Assembly: GCA_902605165.1 (NCBI GenBank)
Contig: CACLBJ010000004.1
Location: 1 to 64,000, forward strand
Direction of reading: 5' to 3'
Length of the DNA: 64,000 nucleotides
Source: an uncultured SAR86 cluster bacterium
Lineage (GTDB): Bacteria > Pseudomonadota > Gammaproteobacteria > Magnimaribacterales > D2472
Of this stretch, positions 20,473 to 31,000 are shown piece after piece. The notes beneath the pieces were generated by a model. It did not search any database. It worked only from the letters and a program-made list of their open reading frames with translations, and was not told the origin of the DNA. Numbering within the stretch: position 1 is the first letter of the stretch; each line of letters begins with the position of its first letter. The position numbers and the translations under genes are program-made.

Positions 20473-21126
20473 CTAAGGTTTTTTGTGGATAAAAGTTTTT
20501 TTTCTTTTTGGGAATGTTTGTTTGCATATTTTACACTCTAATCCAAAGCATTCTCTAGCCTGACAATATTCTCTTCCCCAAAAAATGAACTGCAAATGTA
20601 AATCATTCCATTCTTCAGGCGGGAAAACTTTCTTTAAATCTTTTTCTGTTTGCACTACATTCTTTCCTGAAGTAAGTCCCCATCTTTGAGCTAATCTGTG
20701 AACATGAGTATCTACAGGAAAAGCAGGTTCTCCAAAAGCCTGACTCATCAAAACAGAAGCAGTTTTGTGCCCAACTCCAGGTAATTTTTCTAACTCATGA
20801 AAGCTTTTGGGAACTATGCTGTTATGTTCTTTAACTAATATTTTTGATAACTGTTTTATGGCCTTTGATTTTTTGGGACCTAGGCCACATGGCTTGATAA
20901 TAGAATATATTTTCTTTTCAGATAGTTTTGACATTTCAAGAGGACTTTTTGCTAATTTAAATAACTTAGGCGTTACCTGATTCACTCTTTCATCAGTGCA
21001 TTGGGCTGAAAGTAAAACTGCTATCAAAAAAGAAAAGTTATCAAAATGATTAAGAGGAATAGGTGGGTTAGGATATTTTTTACCTAAAATCTTTTTAACT
21101 ATCAATGCTCTCTCTTTTCTTGTCAT
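20473..21126 (-). CDS. nth: Endonuclease III
   Basis: HhH-GPD DNA glycosylase/AP lyase for oxidised pyrimidines, 217 residues. The helix-hairpin-helix LPGVGHKTASVLM carries the catalytic lysine and FPVDTHVHRLAQRWG the catalytic aspartate. The C-terminal cysteines are Cys188, Cys193, Cys198 and Cys201, spaced x4-x4-x2, unlike the usual x6-x2-x5 of the iron-sulfur loop. It is divergent from the next gene with 26 bp between. Confidence 0.93.
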   Translation of the reverse strand: MTRKERALIVKKILGKKYPNPPIPLNHFDNFSFLIAVLLSAQCTDERVNQVTPKLFKLAKSPLEMSKLSEKKIYSIIKPCGLGPKKSKAIKQLSKILVKEHNSIVPKSFHELEKLPGVGHKTASVLMSQAFGEPAFPVDTHVHRLAQRWGLTSGKNVVQTEKDLKKVFPPEEWNDLHLQFIFWGREYCQARECFGLECKICKQTFPKRKKTFIHKKP

Positions 21127-21152
21127 ATAATAAATATTTAAATTAATTCTTA

Positions 21153-21458
21153 ATGATCAAGTATAAGAAATATCTATTGAAGCTTAAAGATGCATTTTTA
21201 GAAGAAAATGTACAAAACACAAAAATGTTAGATTTATATCTAAAATATCTTGAGGGCGAGGCTTCGGAACAAGATTTAGAAGATGCTAACAAACAGCTTG
21301 CAGAAATACTTAAAAGCCTGGGCATGGGTGTGCTTGTAGTTCTACCTTTTAGCCCAGTTAGCATTCCTTATCTTGTTAAGAAAGCTAAAGAAAATAATAT
21401 CGATATAATTCCTAAGTGGTATAAAGCTTTAAGAGAGCAGGATGATAGATTAGAATAA
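21153..21458 (+). CDS. Small protein of unknown function, possibly LETM1-like
   Basis: A 101-residue charged helical protein with one hydrophobic stretch, MGVLVVLPFSPVSIPYLV (about 58-75). The pattern of a hydrophobic segment, LPFSPVSIP, then IIPKWYK resembles the conserved core of LETM1-type domains, but this is from memory and weak. The coding signal is supported by its own ATG, lack of competing frames and placement 23 bp ahead of the thiolase. No promoter is obvious in the 26-bp divergent spacer. Confidence 0.55.
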   Translation: MIKYKKYLLKLKDAFLEENVQNTKMLDLYLKYLEGEASEQDLEDANKQLAEILKSLGMGVLVVLPFSPVSIPYLVKKAKENNIDIIPKWYKALREQDDRLE

Positions 21459-21481
21459 CAAAGTAAATTTTGGAGTAAATT

Positions 21482-22675
21482 ATGAAAACAGCTGTAATAG
21501 TGGATAGTGTCAGAACAGGACTAGCTAAGTCATTTAGAGGTGGATTTAACATGACTAGGCCTGATGAAATGTTGGCACATATTATAAATGCAACATTGGA
21601 GAGGAATCCCAACTTACCTCCAGAAGCTGTTGAAGATATCATAATGGGGTGTGGAAATCCTGAGGGTGCTCAGGGACATAATGTTGGAAGAAATGCTGCG
21701 GTTCTCTCTAATCTACCTATTACTGCTGGAGGCACAACTATAAACAGATATTGTTCTTCTGGAATGCAGTCAATATCCATGGCGGCATCTCAAATTATGG
21801 CTGGTTGCTATGACACAGTTATTGCTGGAGGGGCAGAAACAATTTCTATGATGCAAGGAAAACAAAATATGGATAATTTTGTTAATGAAAGACTTGCTGA
21901 GAAGTCTCCAGGAATATATTACCCAATGGGAATGACAGCTGAAGTGGTTGCAAAAAGATATAACGTATCTAGAGAGGCTCAAGATGAGTATGCGCTTGAA
22001 AGTCAAATGAGGACAGCAGCAGCCCAGCAATCTGGAGCATATGATGATGAAATTATTCCAATGGAAACAAAGATGCTTCTTATGAATAAAGAAACTGGGG
22101 ACTCAAAAGAAATTGATTATTGTGTAGAAAAAGATGAGTGTAATAGACCAGAGACAACGCTTGATGGATTGGCTTCTTTAAAGCCAGTCTTTGATCCAGA
22201 AAATGGATCAGTTACAGCTGGAAATTCTTCACAATTATCAGATGGTGCTTCTGTTACCTTGGTAATGTCAGAAGAAAAAGCACTTGAACTTGGTCTTAAG
22301 CCGTTAGCTTATTTTAGAGGTTTTACAACTATGGGATGTGAGCCAGATGAAATGGGTATAGGTCCCGTTTTCTCCGTTCCAAAACTTTTAAATAACTATA
22401 ATCTTTCAATAAACGATATAGATATTTGGGAGCTTAATGAAGCCTTTGCAGTTCAAGTAGTCTATTGCAGAGATAAGCTAGGTATTCCAATGGAAAAACT
22501 TAACCTTGATGGAGGGTCAATATCTATAGGCCATCCATTTGGTATGACTGGCTCAAGACAAGTAGGGCATATAGTTAGACAGCTTCACTCTCATGATAAG
22601 CAATTTGGTGTTGTAACTATGTGTATTGGTGGCGGTATGGGAGCAAGTGGATTGTTTGAAAGATATCCTTCTTGA
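21482..22675 (+). CDS. Acetyl-CoA acyltransferase (thiolase)
   Basis: Thiolase of 397 residues. The nucleophile is Cys91 in NRYCSSGMQ; His351 in GHPFGMTGSR and Cys381 in CIGGGMGASG complete the active site. It either cleaves 3-ketoacyl-CoA in beta-oxidation or condenses acetyl-CoA; no fadB is next to it, so FadA, FadI and AtoB cannot be separated. A GGAG precedes the ATG at a good distance. The stop overlaps the thiL start. Confidence 0.9.
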   Translation: MKTAVIVDSVRTGLAKSFRGGFNMTRPDEMLAHIINATLERNPNLPPEAVEDIIMGCGNPEGAQGHNVGRNAAVLSNLPITAGGTTINRYCSSGMQSISMAASQIMAGCYDTVIAGGAETISMMQGKQNMDNFVNERLAEKSPGIYYPMGMTAEVVAKRYNVSREAQDEYALESQMRTAAAQQSGAYDDEIIPMETKMLLMNKETGDSKEIDYCVEKDECNRPETTLDGLASLKPVFDPENGSVTAGNSSQLSDGASVTLVMSEEKALELGLKPLAYFRGFTTMGCEPDEMGIGPVFSVPKLLNNYNLSINDIDIWELNEAFAVQVVYCRDKLGIPMEKLNLDGGSISIGHPFGMTGSRQVGHIVRQLHSHDKQFGVVTMCIGGGMGASGLFERYPS

Positions 22676-23565
22676 TATCCGAATCTGACATTCTTAAATG
22701 CTTTCAACATCTGGTTGATAAGTCTTATCATGAAGATTCTATTCTATTAGGTTCAGGAGATGATGCTGCTGTAATAGATACCCAAGGCAGACAGTTAGTC
22801 CATTCCGTTGATATTTCAAAAATAGGGGTTCACTTCCATGAAAGCATGAGACCCGAGGATATTGCTTACAGGTCTATAACTACAGCGTTGAGTGATTTGG
22901 CAGGAATGGGCTCTTTTCCTTCTTTTATTTCTATTGCACTGACCTCCGATATTGAGGAAATTTCATGGTATGAGAAATTCTCTAACGGCATCAAGGAAAC
23001 TTTAGATGAATTTAGTATTGACCTTGTTGGTGGAGATGTAACAAAGGGAGAATTAAATATTTCAGTAAATGTTTTTGGATACCCGTTTAAAAAACCAATA
23101 CCTAGAAGTGGCGCAAAACTTGGAGACTCTATTTATGTAACAGGCCAATTAGGAAAAGCAAAACAAGGACTAAATGATTGGCTTAACAAAAAAGATTCAA
23201 TATATTGCAATGAATATCTTAGACCAAAACCACAATTCCAAAAGGCTAAGGAGATTTCAGGTTTTGCAACTTCATGTATTGATATATCAGATGGACTAAT
23301 TAAAGATTTAGGTGATATCTGCAAACAGTCAAATGTAGGTGCAGAATTATGTTATGAAAATATTCCCATTCTTTATGACCAAAAAGACTTAACTCATGGA
23401 GATGATTATCAGCTCTGTTTTACAGCACCGAGTCATCTTGATGATCAGTTAAGAAGCCAAGGATTCTTCTTTATTGGAAAAATAATACAGAATTTAGATC
23501 TCATAGTTAAAAAGGATGGCTCTGAAGTAACATTTGAAAAAAATGGATGGGATCCATTTGAGTAA
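22672..23565 (+). CDS. thiL: Thiamine-monophosphate kinase
   Basis: PurM/AIR-synthase-type ATP-dependent kinase producing thiamine diphosphate, 297 residues. It shows LGSGDDAAVID, HSVDISKIGVHF, the YRSITTALSDLAGMGS helix, VGGDVTKGE and CIDISDGLIKDL. The start is TTG at 22672, overlapping the thiolase stop as TTGA. In relatives thiL sits between nusB and pgpA; here pgpA follows only after an inserted GlpD-like gene. Confidence 0.92.
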   Translation: MISESDILKCFQHLVDKSYHEDSILLGSGDDAAVIDTQGRQLVHSVDISKIGVHFHESMRPEDIAYRSITTALSDLAGMGSFPSFISIALTSDIEEISWYEKFSNGIKETLDEFSIDLVGGDVTKGELNISVNVFGYPFKKPIPRSGAKLGDSIYVTGQLGKAKQGLNDWLNKKDSIYCNEYLRPKPQFQKAKEISGFATSCIDISDGLIKDLGDICKQSNVGAELCYENIPILYDQKDLTHGDDYQLCFTAPSHLDDQLRSQGFFFIGKIIQNLDLIVKKDGSEVTFEKNGWDPFE

Positions 23566-24613
23566 AAGAATTGGTATTGTCGGCGGCGGTATAACAGGAC
23601 TAATCTCTGCATATTTTTTATCTCTAGAGGGGCACAAAGTTGATTTATACGAAAAGAAAACACTTTTGAGTGAGACCAGCTCTAAGACAACAAAACTAAT
23701 ACATGGAGGCATAAGATACTTAGAAAATTTGCAATTTCATGAAGTAAAGAATGGAATAAATGATAGAAAATGGTGGCTTGAGAATTTTCCAGATGAAACA
23801 AAGCTTCAAGAAATCATAGTTCTTTCCAAAAGAAGATTTTCCTCTGAAATTCTTAAGTTTTTTGTTGGCATAAAAATCTATGAGACATTCGCTGGCCGTT
23901 CAAATATTAAAACTGGCAGGCTTTACAAGCAAGAAGATCTCTTATCTTTTGGTATAAAAAATGATATTGCAGCAGGCATATCCTTTTTTGATGGATTGAT
24001 GCAAGAAAGTGTGGGCGAAGAAATTATAAAAAGATGTAAAAGTAATGGCGTAAATTTCTATGAGAACCATGAAATAAAAAGTATTAGGTCGGAAGGGTTC
24101 ATTGAAGAAAAACAATATGAAAAAATAATTATTGCAACCGGGCCTTGGATATCTTCATTTCTCAAACAAAATAAGATCGATACGAATAAAACCATTGATT
24201 ACATAAAAGGAAGTCACCTGGTAATTAAAAGGAGAATTAAGAATGGTCTTATGTTCAGGGATCAAAAAAAACAAAGATATATATTTGCTCTTCCATACAA
24301 AGATAATCTTCTTCTTGGAACAACTGAACAGAGAGTGAGCACACCTGAAGATAAGCAAGCATTAGATTCAGAGGTTAATTACCTTTTAGAAAGTATTAAT
24401 ATTTATATTGATAGACCCATTAGTAAAGATGAAATAATCGATAGTTATGCAGGAGTTAGGCCGCTCATTAAATCAAAAGTTAAAGATTTTCACTTATCAT
24501 CAAGGGATTTTCATATACAAAAAGATAAGAATCTATTGAGTCTTTTTGGAGGGAAATGGACTACAGCACCTTCAATAGCAAGAAATATTGTTAGAATTGT
24601 TAATAATGAATGA
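23558..24613 (+). CDS. GlpD-like FAD-dependent oxidoreductase, short form
   Basis: DAO-superfamily flavoprotein. The dinucleotide loop RIGIVGGGITGLISAYFL lies at the N-terminus, then SSKTTKLIHGGIRYLE, IIATGPW and SYAGVRPL, the pattern of FAD glycerol-3-phosphate dehydrogenase. At about 351 residues it lacks the C-terminal domain of roughly 120 residues in E. coli GlpD. The start is uncertain: TTG 23558 puts the FAD loop immediately after the start and gives an 8-bp overlap with thiL; ATG 23543 and an upstream codon at 23534 are alternatives. The substrate is unproven. Confidence 0.8.
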   Translation: MSKRIGIVGGGITGLISAYFLSLEGHKVDLYEKKTLLSETSSKTTKLIHGGIRYLENLQFHEVKNGINDRKWWLENFPDETKLQEIIVLSKRRFSSEILKFFVGIKIYETFAGRSNIKTGRLYKQEDLLSFGIKNDIAAGISFFDGLMQESVGEEIIKRCKSNGVNFYENHEIKSIRSEGFIEEKQYEKIIIATGPWISSFLKQNKIDTNKTIDYIKGSHLVIKRRIKNGLMFRDQKKQRYIFALPYKDNLLLGTTEQRVSTPEDKQALDSEVNYLLESINIYIDRPISKDEIIDSYAGVRPLIKSKVKDFHLSSRDFHIQKDKNLLSLFGGKWTTAPSIARNIVRIVNNE

Positions 24614-25091
24614 TAAAAAAACATTAAAAAATCCATTTTATTTCATCGCCTCATTGGGTGGAATTGGACTAATAAGATTTGCGCCTGGAACATTTGGCTC
24701 TATTTTTGCATGGTTCTTATTTATTTTTTTATCTCACTATCTAAATATGATCATCTTGACCTCTTTGGCATTTTTATTAGCGATTTGGGTTTGTGAATAC
24801 ATTTCAAAAGATTTTGAAGAAAAAGATGATAAATCAATTGTGATTGATGAGCTTGTAGGAATGTGGATTGCATTGATGCCCGCTATCTATTTTGCTGACA
24901 CTCAGTTCGAAAGAACGATAATTGCAATTCTGGCTTTACTTTTATTTAGAGTCTTTGATATTTTGAAACCATTTCCAATAAGTTATTTTGATCAAACATT
25001 TAAGAATGGTTTTGGAATAGTAATAGATGATGTTTTAGCAGGAATAATTACTTTACTAATCTTAATTCCTCTATCTCTTTTATTATTTTAG
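24606..25091 (+). CDS. pgpA: Phosphatidylglycerophosphatase A
   Basis: Inner-membrane phosphatase that makes phosphatidylglycerol from its 3-phosphate. The conserved RFAPGTFGS, IDELVGMWIAL, FRVFDILKPFPI and VIDDVLAGI motifs are all present, with about four membrane segments. I prefer the ATG at 24606 (MNDKKTLKN), which overlaps the upstream gene by 8 bp; an in-frame codon at 24588 would add six residues. The last 44 bp overlap the end of convergent dxs. pgsA at 55.4 kb makes its substrate. Confidence 0.93.
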   Translation: MNDKKTLKNPFYFIASLGGIGLIRFAPGTFGSIFAWFLFIFLSHYLNMIILTSLAFLLAIWVCEYISKDFEEKDDKSIVIDELVGMWIALMPAIYFADTQFERTIIAILALLLFRVFDILKPFPISYFDQTFKNGFGIVIDDVLAGIITLLILIPLSLLLF

Positions 25092-26925
25092 AAGCTTTTA
25101 AGCCAGATTCTTCAATCATTTCCTCTCTGGATTGATGTTCAATAAACACATCAGGTATTCCAAAAAGCTTAGATTTAATGTCTATATTATTATCTGAACA
25201 AAATTCTTGAACAGCACTTCCAGCACCACCAGCAATCGATCCATCTTCAATTGAAACAAATGCTTGTGCCTTAGACAAATATTTCTTGAGAATATCTTCA
25301 TCAAGAGGTTTAACAAAACGCATATCAATTAGAGTAAGACTTAAAGTATTTGCAACTTCTTTTGCTTGATCAAGCAAAGCTCCAAAATTGATGATAATTA
25401 AATCTTTTGATCTTTCTTTAATCAATCTTCCTTTGCCGATTTCAACTGGCGTAAGATCATTTTCAACATCAACATTAGGGCCAGATCCTCTTGGATATCT
25501 TATTGAGGCAGGGCCATTATGAAAAAAACCAGTTGTTAAAAGTTTTCTGGTTTCATTTTCATCAGATGGGGTCATCACGATCATATTAGGTATGCACCTT
25601 AGGTAAACTAGGTCGTAGTTTCCCGAGTGAGTAGGCCCATCCTCACCAACTAATCCAGCTCTATCAATTGCAAAAGTTACATCTAAGTTTTGAAGTGCTA
25701 CATCATGAATGAGTTGATCATAGGCTCTTTGAAGAAAGGTAGAATAAATTGCTACGACTGGCTTTTTTCTCTCACATGCCAATCCAGCAGACAAAGTAAC
25801 AGCATGCTGTTCTGCTATTGCAACATCAAAGTATCTTTCAGGAAACTCTTTACTAAATCCGACTAATCCTGATCCCTCCCTCATAGCTGGAGTTATTGCA
25901 ACAAGATCATCGTTTTCTTTAGCCATGTCTAGTATCCAGTCACTGAATATATCTTGATATTTTGGTTTTGTTTTTCCTATACTTTTTGAGGTATTGCTTT
26001 TAGATATTGCATGATATTTAATTCTGTCCTCTTCAGCTAAATCATATCCAGCACCTTTTTTTGTAATTATGTGAAGGAACTGTGGTCCCTCAAAATTCTT
26101 TAAATTCCCAATTACATTCAAAAGTTGATCAATATTATGACCATCAATTGGCCCAATATAATTTAGTCCAAGCTCCTCAAAAATAGCACCTGGCGCTACC
26201 ATTGTTTTCATATGAGTCTCAACAGTGCGAGCTAAATGATGGGCAGCAGGGATATTTTTTAAAAACTTTTTACCATTACTTTTAATTCCTTTATAAAGTT
26301 TGGATGCCCATATTCTAGAGAAGTAATTATTCAGCCCTCCAACATTCTCAGAGATTGACATGTCATTATCATTTAAAATTATCAGCATATCTGGCTTTGC
26401 GCCTCCAGCATGTTGCATTGCCTCGAAAGCCATTCCAGCAGTCATTGCACCGTCGCCAATAACAGCAACTGTTTTTTTCTCTCCTTCATTTAATTTGTTG
26501 GCAATAGCCATACCGATTGCTGAACTTATAGACGTGCTTGAATGCCCAGCCCCAAAGGCATCAAAATTGCTTTCATTTCTGGATGGAAAGGGAGCTAAGC
26601 CATCTTTTGATCTTATTGAATTAATTTGATTTTTCCTACCTGTTAATATCTTATGAGGATAAGCTTGGTGACCAACGTCCCAAATAATATTATCTGATGG
26701 AGCATCATAAAGATAATGTAAAACAACCGTTAACTCAACAACGCCAAGACCTGCTCCAAGATGCCCACCACTTTTTCCAACTGAGTAGAGCAAAAACTCT
26801 CTTAATTCATCAGCTAAAGTTTTTAGATCATGAGGCGAAAGCTCTTTAAGATCTTCTGGATAATTAATTTTATCAAGTAGCTCAGTAGAAGGAACTTCCT
26901 TAGGTATTTCATTAAATATTTTCAT
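25048..26925 (-). CDS. dxs: 1-deoxy-D-xylulose-5-phosphate synthase
   Basis: Thiamine-diphosphate enzyme of 625 residues that joins pyruvate and glyceraldehyde 3-phosphate, the entry to the MEP pathway. The TPP motif is VIGDGAMTAGMAFEAM ending in LNDNDMSIS; AIAEQHAVTLSAGLA and DRAGLVGEDGPTHSG are typical. It starts inside the ispA stop (TAATG). The C-terminus (IPDVFIEHQSREEM and onward) is full length and overlaps pgpA by 44 bp on the opposite strand. Confidence 0.97.
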   Translation of the reverse strand: MKIFNEIPKEVPSTELLDKINYPEDLKELSPHDLKTLADELREFLLYSVGKSGGHLGAGLGVVELTVVLHYLYDAPSDNIIWDVGHQAYPHKILTGRKNQINSIRSKDGLAPFPSRNESNFDAFGAGHSSTSISSAIGMAIANKLNEGEKKTVAVIGDGAMTAGMAFEAMQHAGGAKPDMLIILNDNDMSISENVGGLNNYFSRIWASKLYKGIKSNGKKFLKNIPAAHHLARTVETHMKTMVAPGAIFEELGLNYIGPIDGHNIDQLLNVIGNLKNFEGPQFLHIITKKGAGYDLAEEDRIKYHAISKSNTSKSIGKTKPKYQDIFSDWILDMAKENDDLVAITPAMREGSGLVGFSKEFPERYFDVAIAEQHAVTLSAGLACERKKPVVAIYSTFLQRAYDQLIHDVALQNLDVTFAIDRAGLVGEDGPTHSGNYDLVYLRCIPNMIVMTPSDENETRKLLTTGFFHNGPASIRYPRGSGPNVDVENDLTPVEIGKGRLIKERSKDLIIINFGALLDQAKEVANTLSLTLIDMRFVKPLDEDILKKYLSKAQAFVSIEDGSIAGGAGSAVQEFCSDNNIDIKSKLFGIPDVFIEHQSREEMIEESGLKASKIIKEIEELRLVK

Positions 26926-27800
26926 TACATTTTCCGCTGATAAATATAATCTATTATTTTAAAAATATCTTTATCATTTTCTTTATCAAAGATTTTTTTA
27001 GCAATCTCAACTGATTCAGTATGATTTTCACTGATTAACTTCGAACATTCTTCCTCATTGAGGATACTAAGAATATTAATCTTTTTATTTTTTAAATCCG
27101 AACCTATTGGCTTACCAATTTCACTTTGATTACCAAATTCATCTAAGTAATCATCAACTATTTGGAATCCAATTCCAATAGATCTTCCGAGTTTATAAAT
27201 AAGATCCTTATCTTTAGAGAATCTTTCCCACCCAAGGAAGCCTAAAACTAATGATATCTCTATTAATTTTCCTGTTTTTAGATAATGCATTTTCTTAATA
27301 AATTCTTCATCTGCATGAATTGGATCAGCAGTTATATCAAGTTCTTGACCGAGCACCATGCCCTTATAGCCACATGCATCGGTTAAAAGAGAAATAGCAG
27401 AAACTTTTAAATCGCTATTTAGATCACAATCATTTGTTATTACTTCAAAAGCTAATGTCTGTAATGCATCTCCGGACAATATCGCTATCGCTTCTCCATA
27501 CTTTATGTGGTTAGAATCTTTACCCCTTCTTATATTGTCGTTATCCATAGATGGCAAATCGTCATGAATTAATGAATAACTGTGAAGTAATTCAATACTA
27601 GTAGCTAAATTAATAGCAGATGATTTAGTCAGGGCAGCATTTTTTTTACTTGCTGCAATAAGGAGGGCGGATCTAATCATTTTGCTTTCAGCTGTTGAGG
27701 TATATAACATTGAATTCGAAACTTTTGATTCAGTCTTTACAAGGCTGGCTATTCTTTCTAAGACTAGTAACCTAGCCTCTGTAAGGATTTCAGGAAACAT
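26925..27800 (-). CDS. ispA: Farnesyl/geranyl diphosphate synthase
   Basis: Trans-prenyltransferase of 291 residues. The first aspartate-rich motif is DDLPSMDND (from Asp80) and the second is DDYLD in GIGFQIVDDYLDEFG. It condenses IPP with DMAPP and GPP to make FPP for quinones and undecaprenyl phosphate. It lies between xseB and dxs as in most gammaproteobacteria, with 8 bp to xseB and a one-base overlap with dxs. The chain length made cannot be read with certainty. Confidence 0.94.
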   Translation of the reverse strand: MFPEILTEARLLVLERIASLVKTESKVSNSMLYTSTAESKMIRSALLIAASKKNAALTKSSAINLATSIELLHSYSLIHDDLPSMDNDNIRRGKDSNHIKYGEAIAILSGDALQTLAFEVITNDCDLNSDLKVSAISLLTDACGYKGMVLGQELDITADPIHADEEFIKKMHYLKTGKLIEISLVLGFLGWERFSKDKDLIYKLGRSIGIGFQIVDDYLDEFGNQSEIGKPIGSDLKNKKINILSILNEEECSKLISENHTESVEIAKKIFDKENDKDIFKIIDYIYQRKM

Positions 27801-27808
27801 AATTTAAA

Positions 27809-28024
27809 TTAATCTTCTAAAAGTTCAGAATCACCACTATCTAAGAGCTTCTCAACTTTTAATTCTGCTTCAGATAATTGCTTTTGACACTCTTTGACAA
27901 GCATGACTCCTTCTTCAAATGATTTTATTGAATCATCGAGGTCAATGTTACCTTCCTCGAGCTTAGCAACAATTTTTTCAAGCTTCTTCAGCGAGGACTC
28001 GAAGTTATTCTTTGAATTACTCAT
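27809..28024 (-). CDS. xseB: Exodeoxyribonuclease VII small subunit
   Basis: A 71-residue helical protein with FESSLKKLEKIVAKLEEGNIDLDD, then a second helix SIKSFEEGVMLVKECQKQL, the diagnostic XseB hairpin. It partners XseA, which is not in this window. It is 22 bp downstream of the RND permease and 8 bp upstream of ispA; it could belong to either transcription unit. Confidence 0.94.
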   Translation of the reverse strand: MSNSKNNFESSLKKLEKIVAKLEEGNIDLDDSIKSFEEGVMLVKECQKQLSEAELKVEKLLDSGDSELLED

Positions 28025-28046
28025 ACCATATTGTAACTAAAAATTA

Positions 28047-31000
28047 TTACTGTGGGTTAATTTGAAGCTGCTCTCTTTTTTCCAAGAATTTTTTGATCTT
28101 TGGAGGTATTGATAATGCTGCAGGAGTGAAGATTAACGTAAGTAAAGTACTAAAACTCAGGCCAAAAACAATTGATTGAGCAAGATTCGACCACCAGTCA
28201 ACAACTCTACTTCCGACCGAAATATCTCTTCCAATAATATCTATACTTAAGCCAAGAGCTAGTGGAAGAAGTCCGAGTATTGTCGTAGTTGTTGTTAGAA
28301 GGATGGGTCTTAATCTTTGCATACATGCTATTTTAATAATCTTGGTAATTTCTTCATGAGGCATATCACTTTTAAGTCTGTTAAAAGTATCAATTAATAC
28401 AATATTATTATTAACAACAATACCAGCAAGAGTAACTATTGAAATCCCAGTCATCGTCGAGCTAAATGGCTTATTAGTAATTAAAAGCCCTAGTAGCACT
28501 CCAACAAAAGACATTACAACAGCAGACAAGATTAAGAGAGATTGATAGAAGCTATTAAATTGAGTAAGAAGCATTAATAGCATTACGAAGATTGCAGTGC
28601 CTCCAGCAACCCCCAAAAATTCATTAACTTCCTCAGTTTCTTCAGCTTGACCCTGGAAGCCGTATTTTATGTCGCCACCAAAATCTTGACTTGAAAGCCA
28701 ACTATCAAGTTCTTCTACCTTTTCATTTACTAAAACTCCTGGAACGTTAGAGGCATAAATTTCATGATAAAAATATCCATTCCTTCGAGAAACATTCTCT
28801 TTATATTGTTGTGGCTTCAAAGAGATAAAGCTACTTACGGGAACCAATCCATTTTGTGTTTGTACCTTAAGATTATTAATTCCAGTTATAGTTCTATCTT
28901 GAGGTTGAAATCTTGCTCTTATTTCAATTGCATCTTTTGAATCATCTGGAGTAAATTCTCCAACCTTAAATCCTGAAGTAAGCATCTGAACAAGAGCACC
29001 TACGTTAAAAACACTTACTCCAAGCTGAGCAGCTTTTTGATTATCTACTTCAACACTCCACTCAACAGCTGGATAAGCTCTCGATGAAAAAATATTGGTT
29101 ATGCCATTTATTTCAGTGCGCATATGATTTTCAATTTCTTTCGCAGCATAAGTAACACTTTCTTCAGTATCTCCATAAATACCAAGCATTATTGGAGCAC
29201 CGAATTGTGGACCGCCCATATCTGGCTCAGCTTCCACAACTACACCGGGTATATCTTGCGTTACTTTGGTAATTAGACTAATTGCTTCAAGTCCGCTAAT
29301 TTCTCTATCTGATGGAGGAACAACCTCAACGAAACCACTTCCAATTTTATCGCTTCCAGAGTCAAACCAATCAGCACCAGCTTTTAAATAAATACTTTTT
29401 AATTCGTCAATCTCTAATAATCTTTCTTCGATAGATTCAATGATGTCTTTTTTTTCTAAGGAAGAAAAATTACCTCTTCCGCGTATAGATATTTTTGCTT
29501 CAAGTGGATCTATAGTTGCAAAGTATTCTGTTCCTTTACCATAAAAGTTATATGTTGTAACAATTAGCGCTATAACTGAAATACAGGCAACCATAGTCTC
29601 TATTGGATTTTTAATAAAGAACTTTATTCTCTTTGAATAGAACTCTGAAATTGTATCAAAAATAACTTGACCAGTTTTGTCCACTGAATCTTTTGAGCTT
29701 AAAACTGATTTATGCTGACCAAAATATGTCCCAATTACCGGAGTAACAATCATTGCATAGAAAAAAGAAGCGCAGAGTACGAAGAAAACCGTCATTGGAA
29801 GATATTTCATGAACTGTCCTGTGTATCCAGGCCAGAATATTAATGGGATAAAGGCTGCTAAAGTTGTTCCAGTTGAGGCTAGAATTGGATAAAACATTCT
29901 TTTTGCACCCAGTCTGTAGGCTTCAAATCTTGTTAAGCCCTCACTAATTTTTCTATCAGCATATTCTGTAACTACTATTGAGCCATCAATAAGCATTCCC
30001 ATTGAGAGCAATAATCCAAACATCACCAAAAAATTTAACTCATAACCCATACTGACTAGAACTATGAAAGTGAATAAAAAGCAAAACGGTATAGATAAAC
30101 CAACCAGTAATCCAACTCTTAATCCCATTGAAGCTACAACTACTATCATAATTAGAATAATTGCACCTAAAATATTTCCCTCAAGCTCTGAAACCATTTG
30201 CTCAGTGATAACAGTCTCATCATCTGTAATTAAAATATCAAGGTTTGGTGGAAGACTTTTTTTAAGATCTTCTAGGACGCCAGAAATAGAACTTTTTGTA
30301 TCAAGGGCATTTGCTCCATCTCTAAGGAATATATCTAATGCAACAGTGTCTTTACCATTGATTCGGGCATATTCGTTGAAATCCTTAAATGTTCTTTTTA
30401 CAGTAGCAATATCTCCAAAGGTTACAACTGCATCCTTTGTAACTTTAACGGGAATGCTGTAAACATCCCTAGGTGTTTCCAAAACGCTTGGCACCTCAAC
30501 ATTAAAACTTCCAAGACCTGTGTCCTGCCTTCCTCCTGGGATCACAATATTGTTATTGCTTATAGAGTTATAGAGATCATCAAGAGTAACCCCATAGGCT
30601 TCCATCTTCGATTTATCAATAACTCCTTCTAAAACTTCATCTGGTGCTGCAACAAGATTTGCTTCATAGATTCCATCAATTGATTCAAGCATATCCTTCA
30701 TTTCTTCAGCAAAGTAGATCTTTTGCCTAAGAGAGCCATCACCTTGGAGACTTATTGTCATCGCTGGAAAACTTCTTTCTGAATATTCTTGTATTTGAGG
30801 ATCCTCAGCACCTAAAGGAAGCTCTGATTTAACTTCTTCTATCGATTGTTGAATATCAATTATGGCTTCATTCATATTATGTTGAATTTCAAATTCAACT
30901 ATCATTCTCGTGATGCCTAGAGTGCTATAAGAGCTGATATTTTTTACACCTTCAACACTTCTTAAATTATTTTCAAGAGGTCTAGCTATCAATCGTGAGC

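Noticed and set aside
30064-30462. Open frame of 132 codons on the plus strand
   Set aside because: Antisense to conserved membrane segments of the RND permease; the permease reading is decisive.
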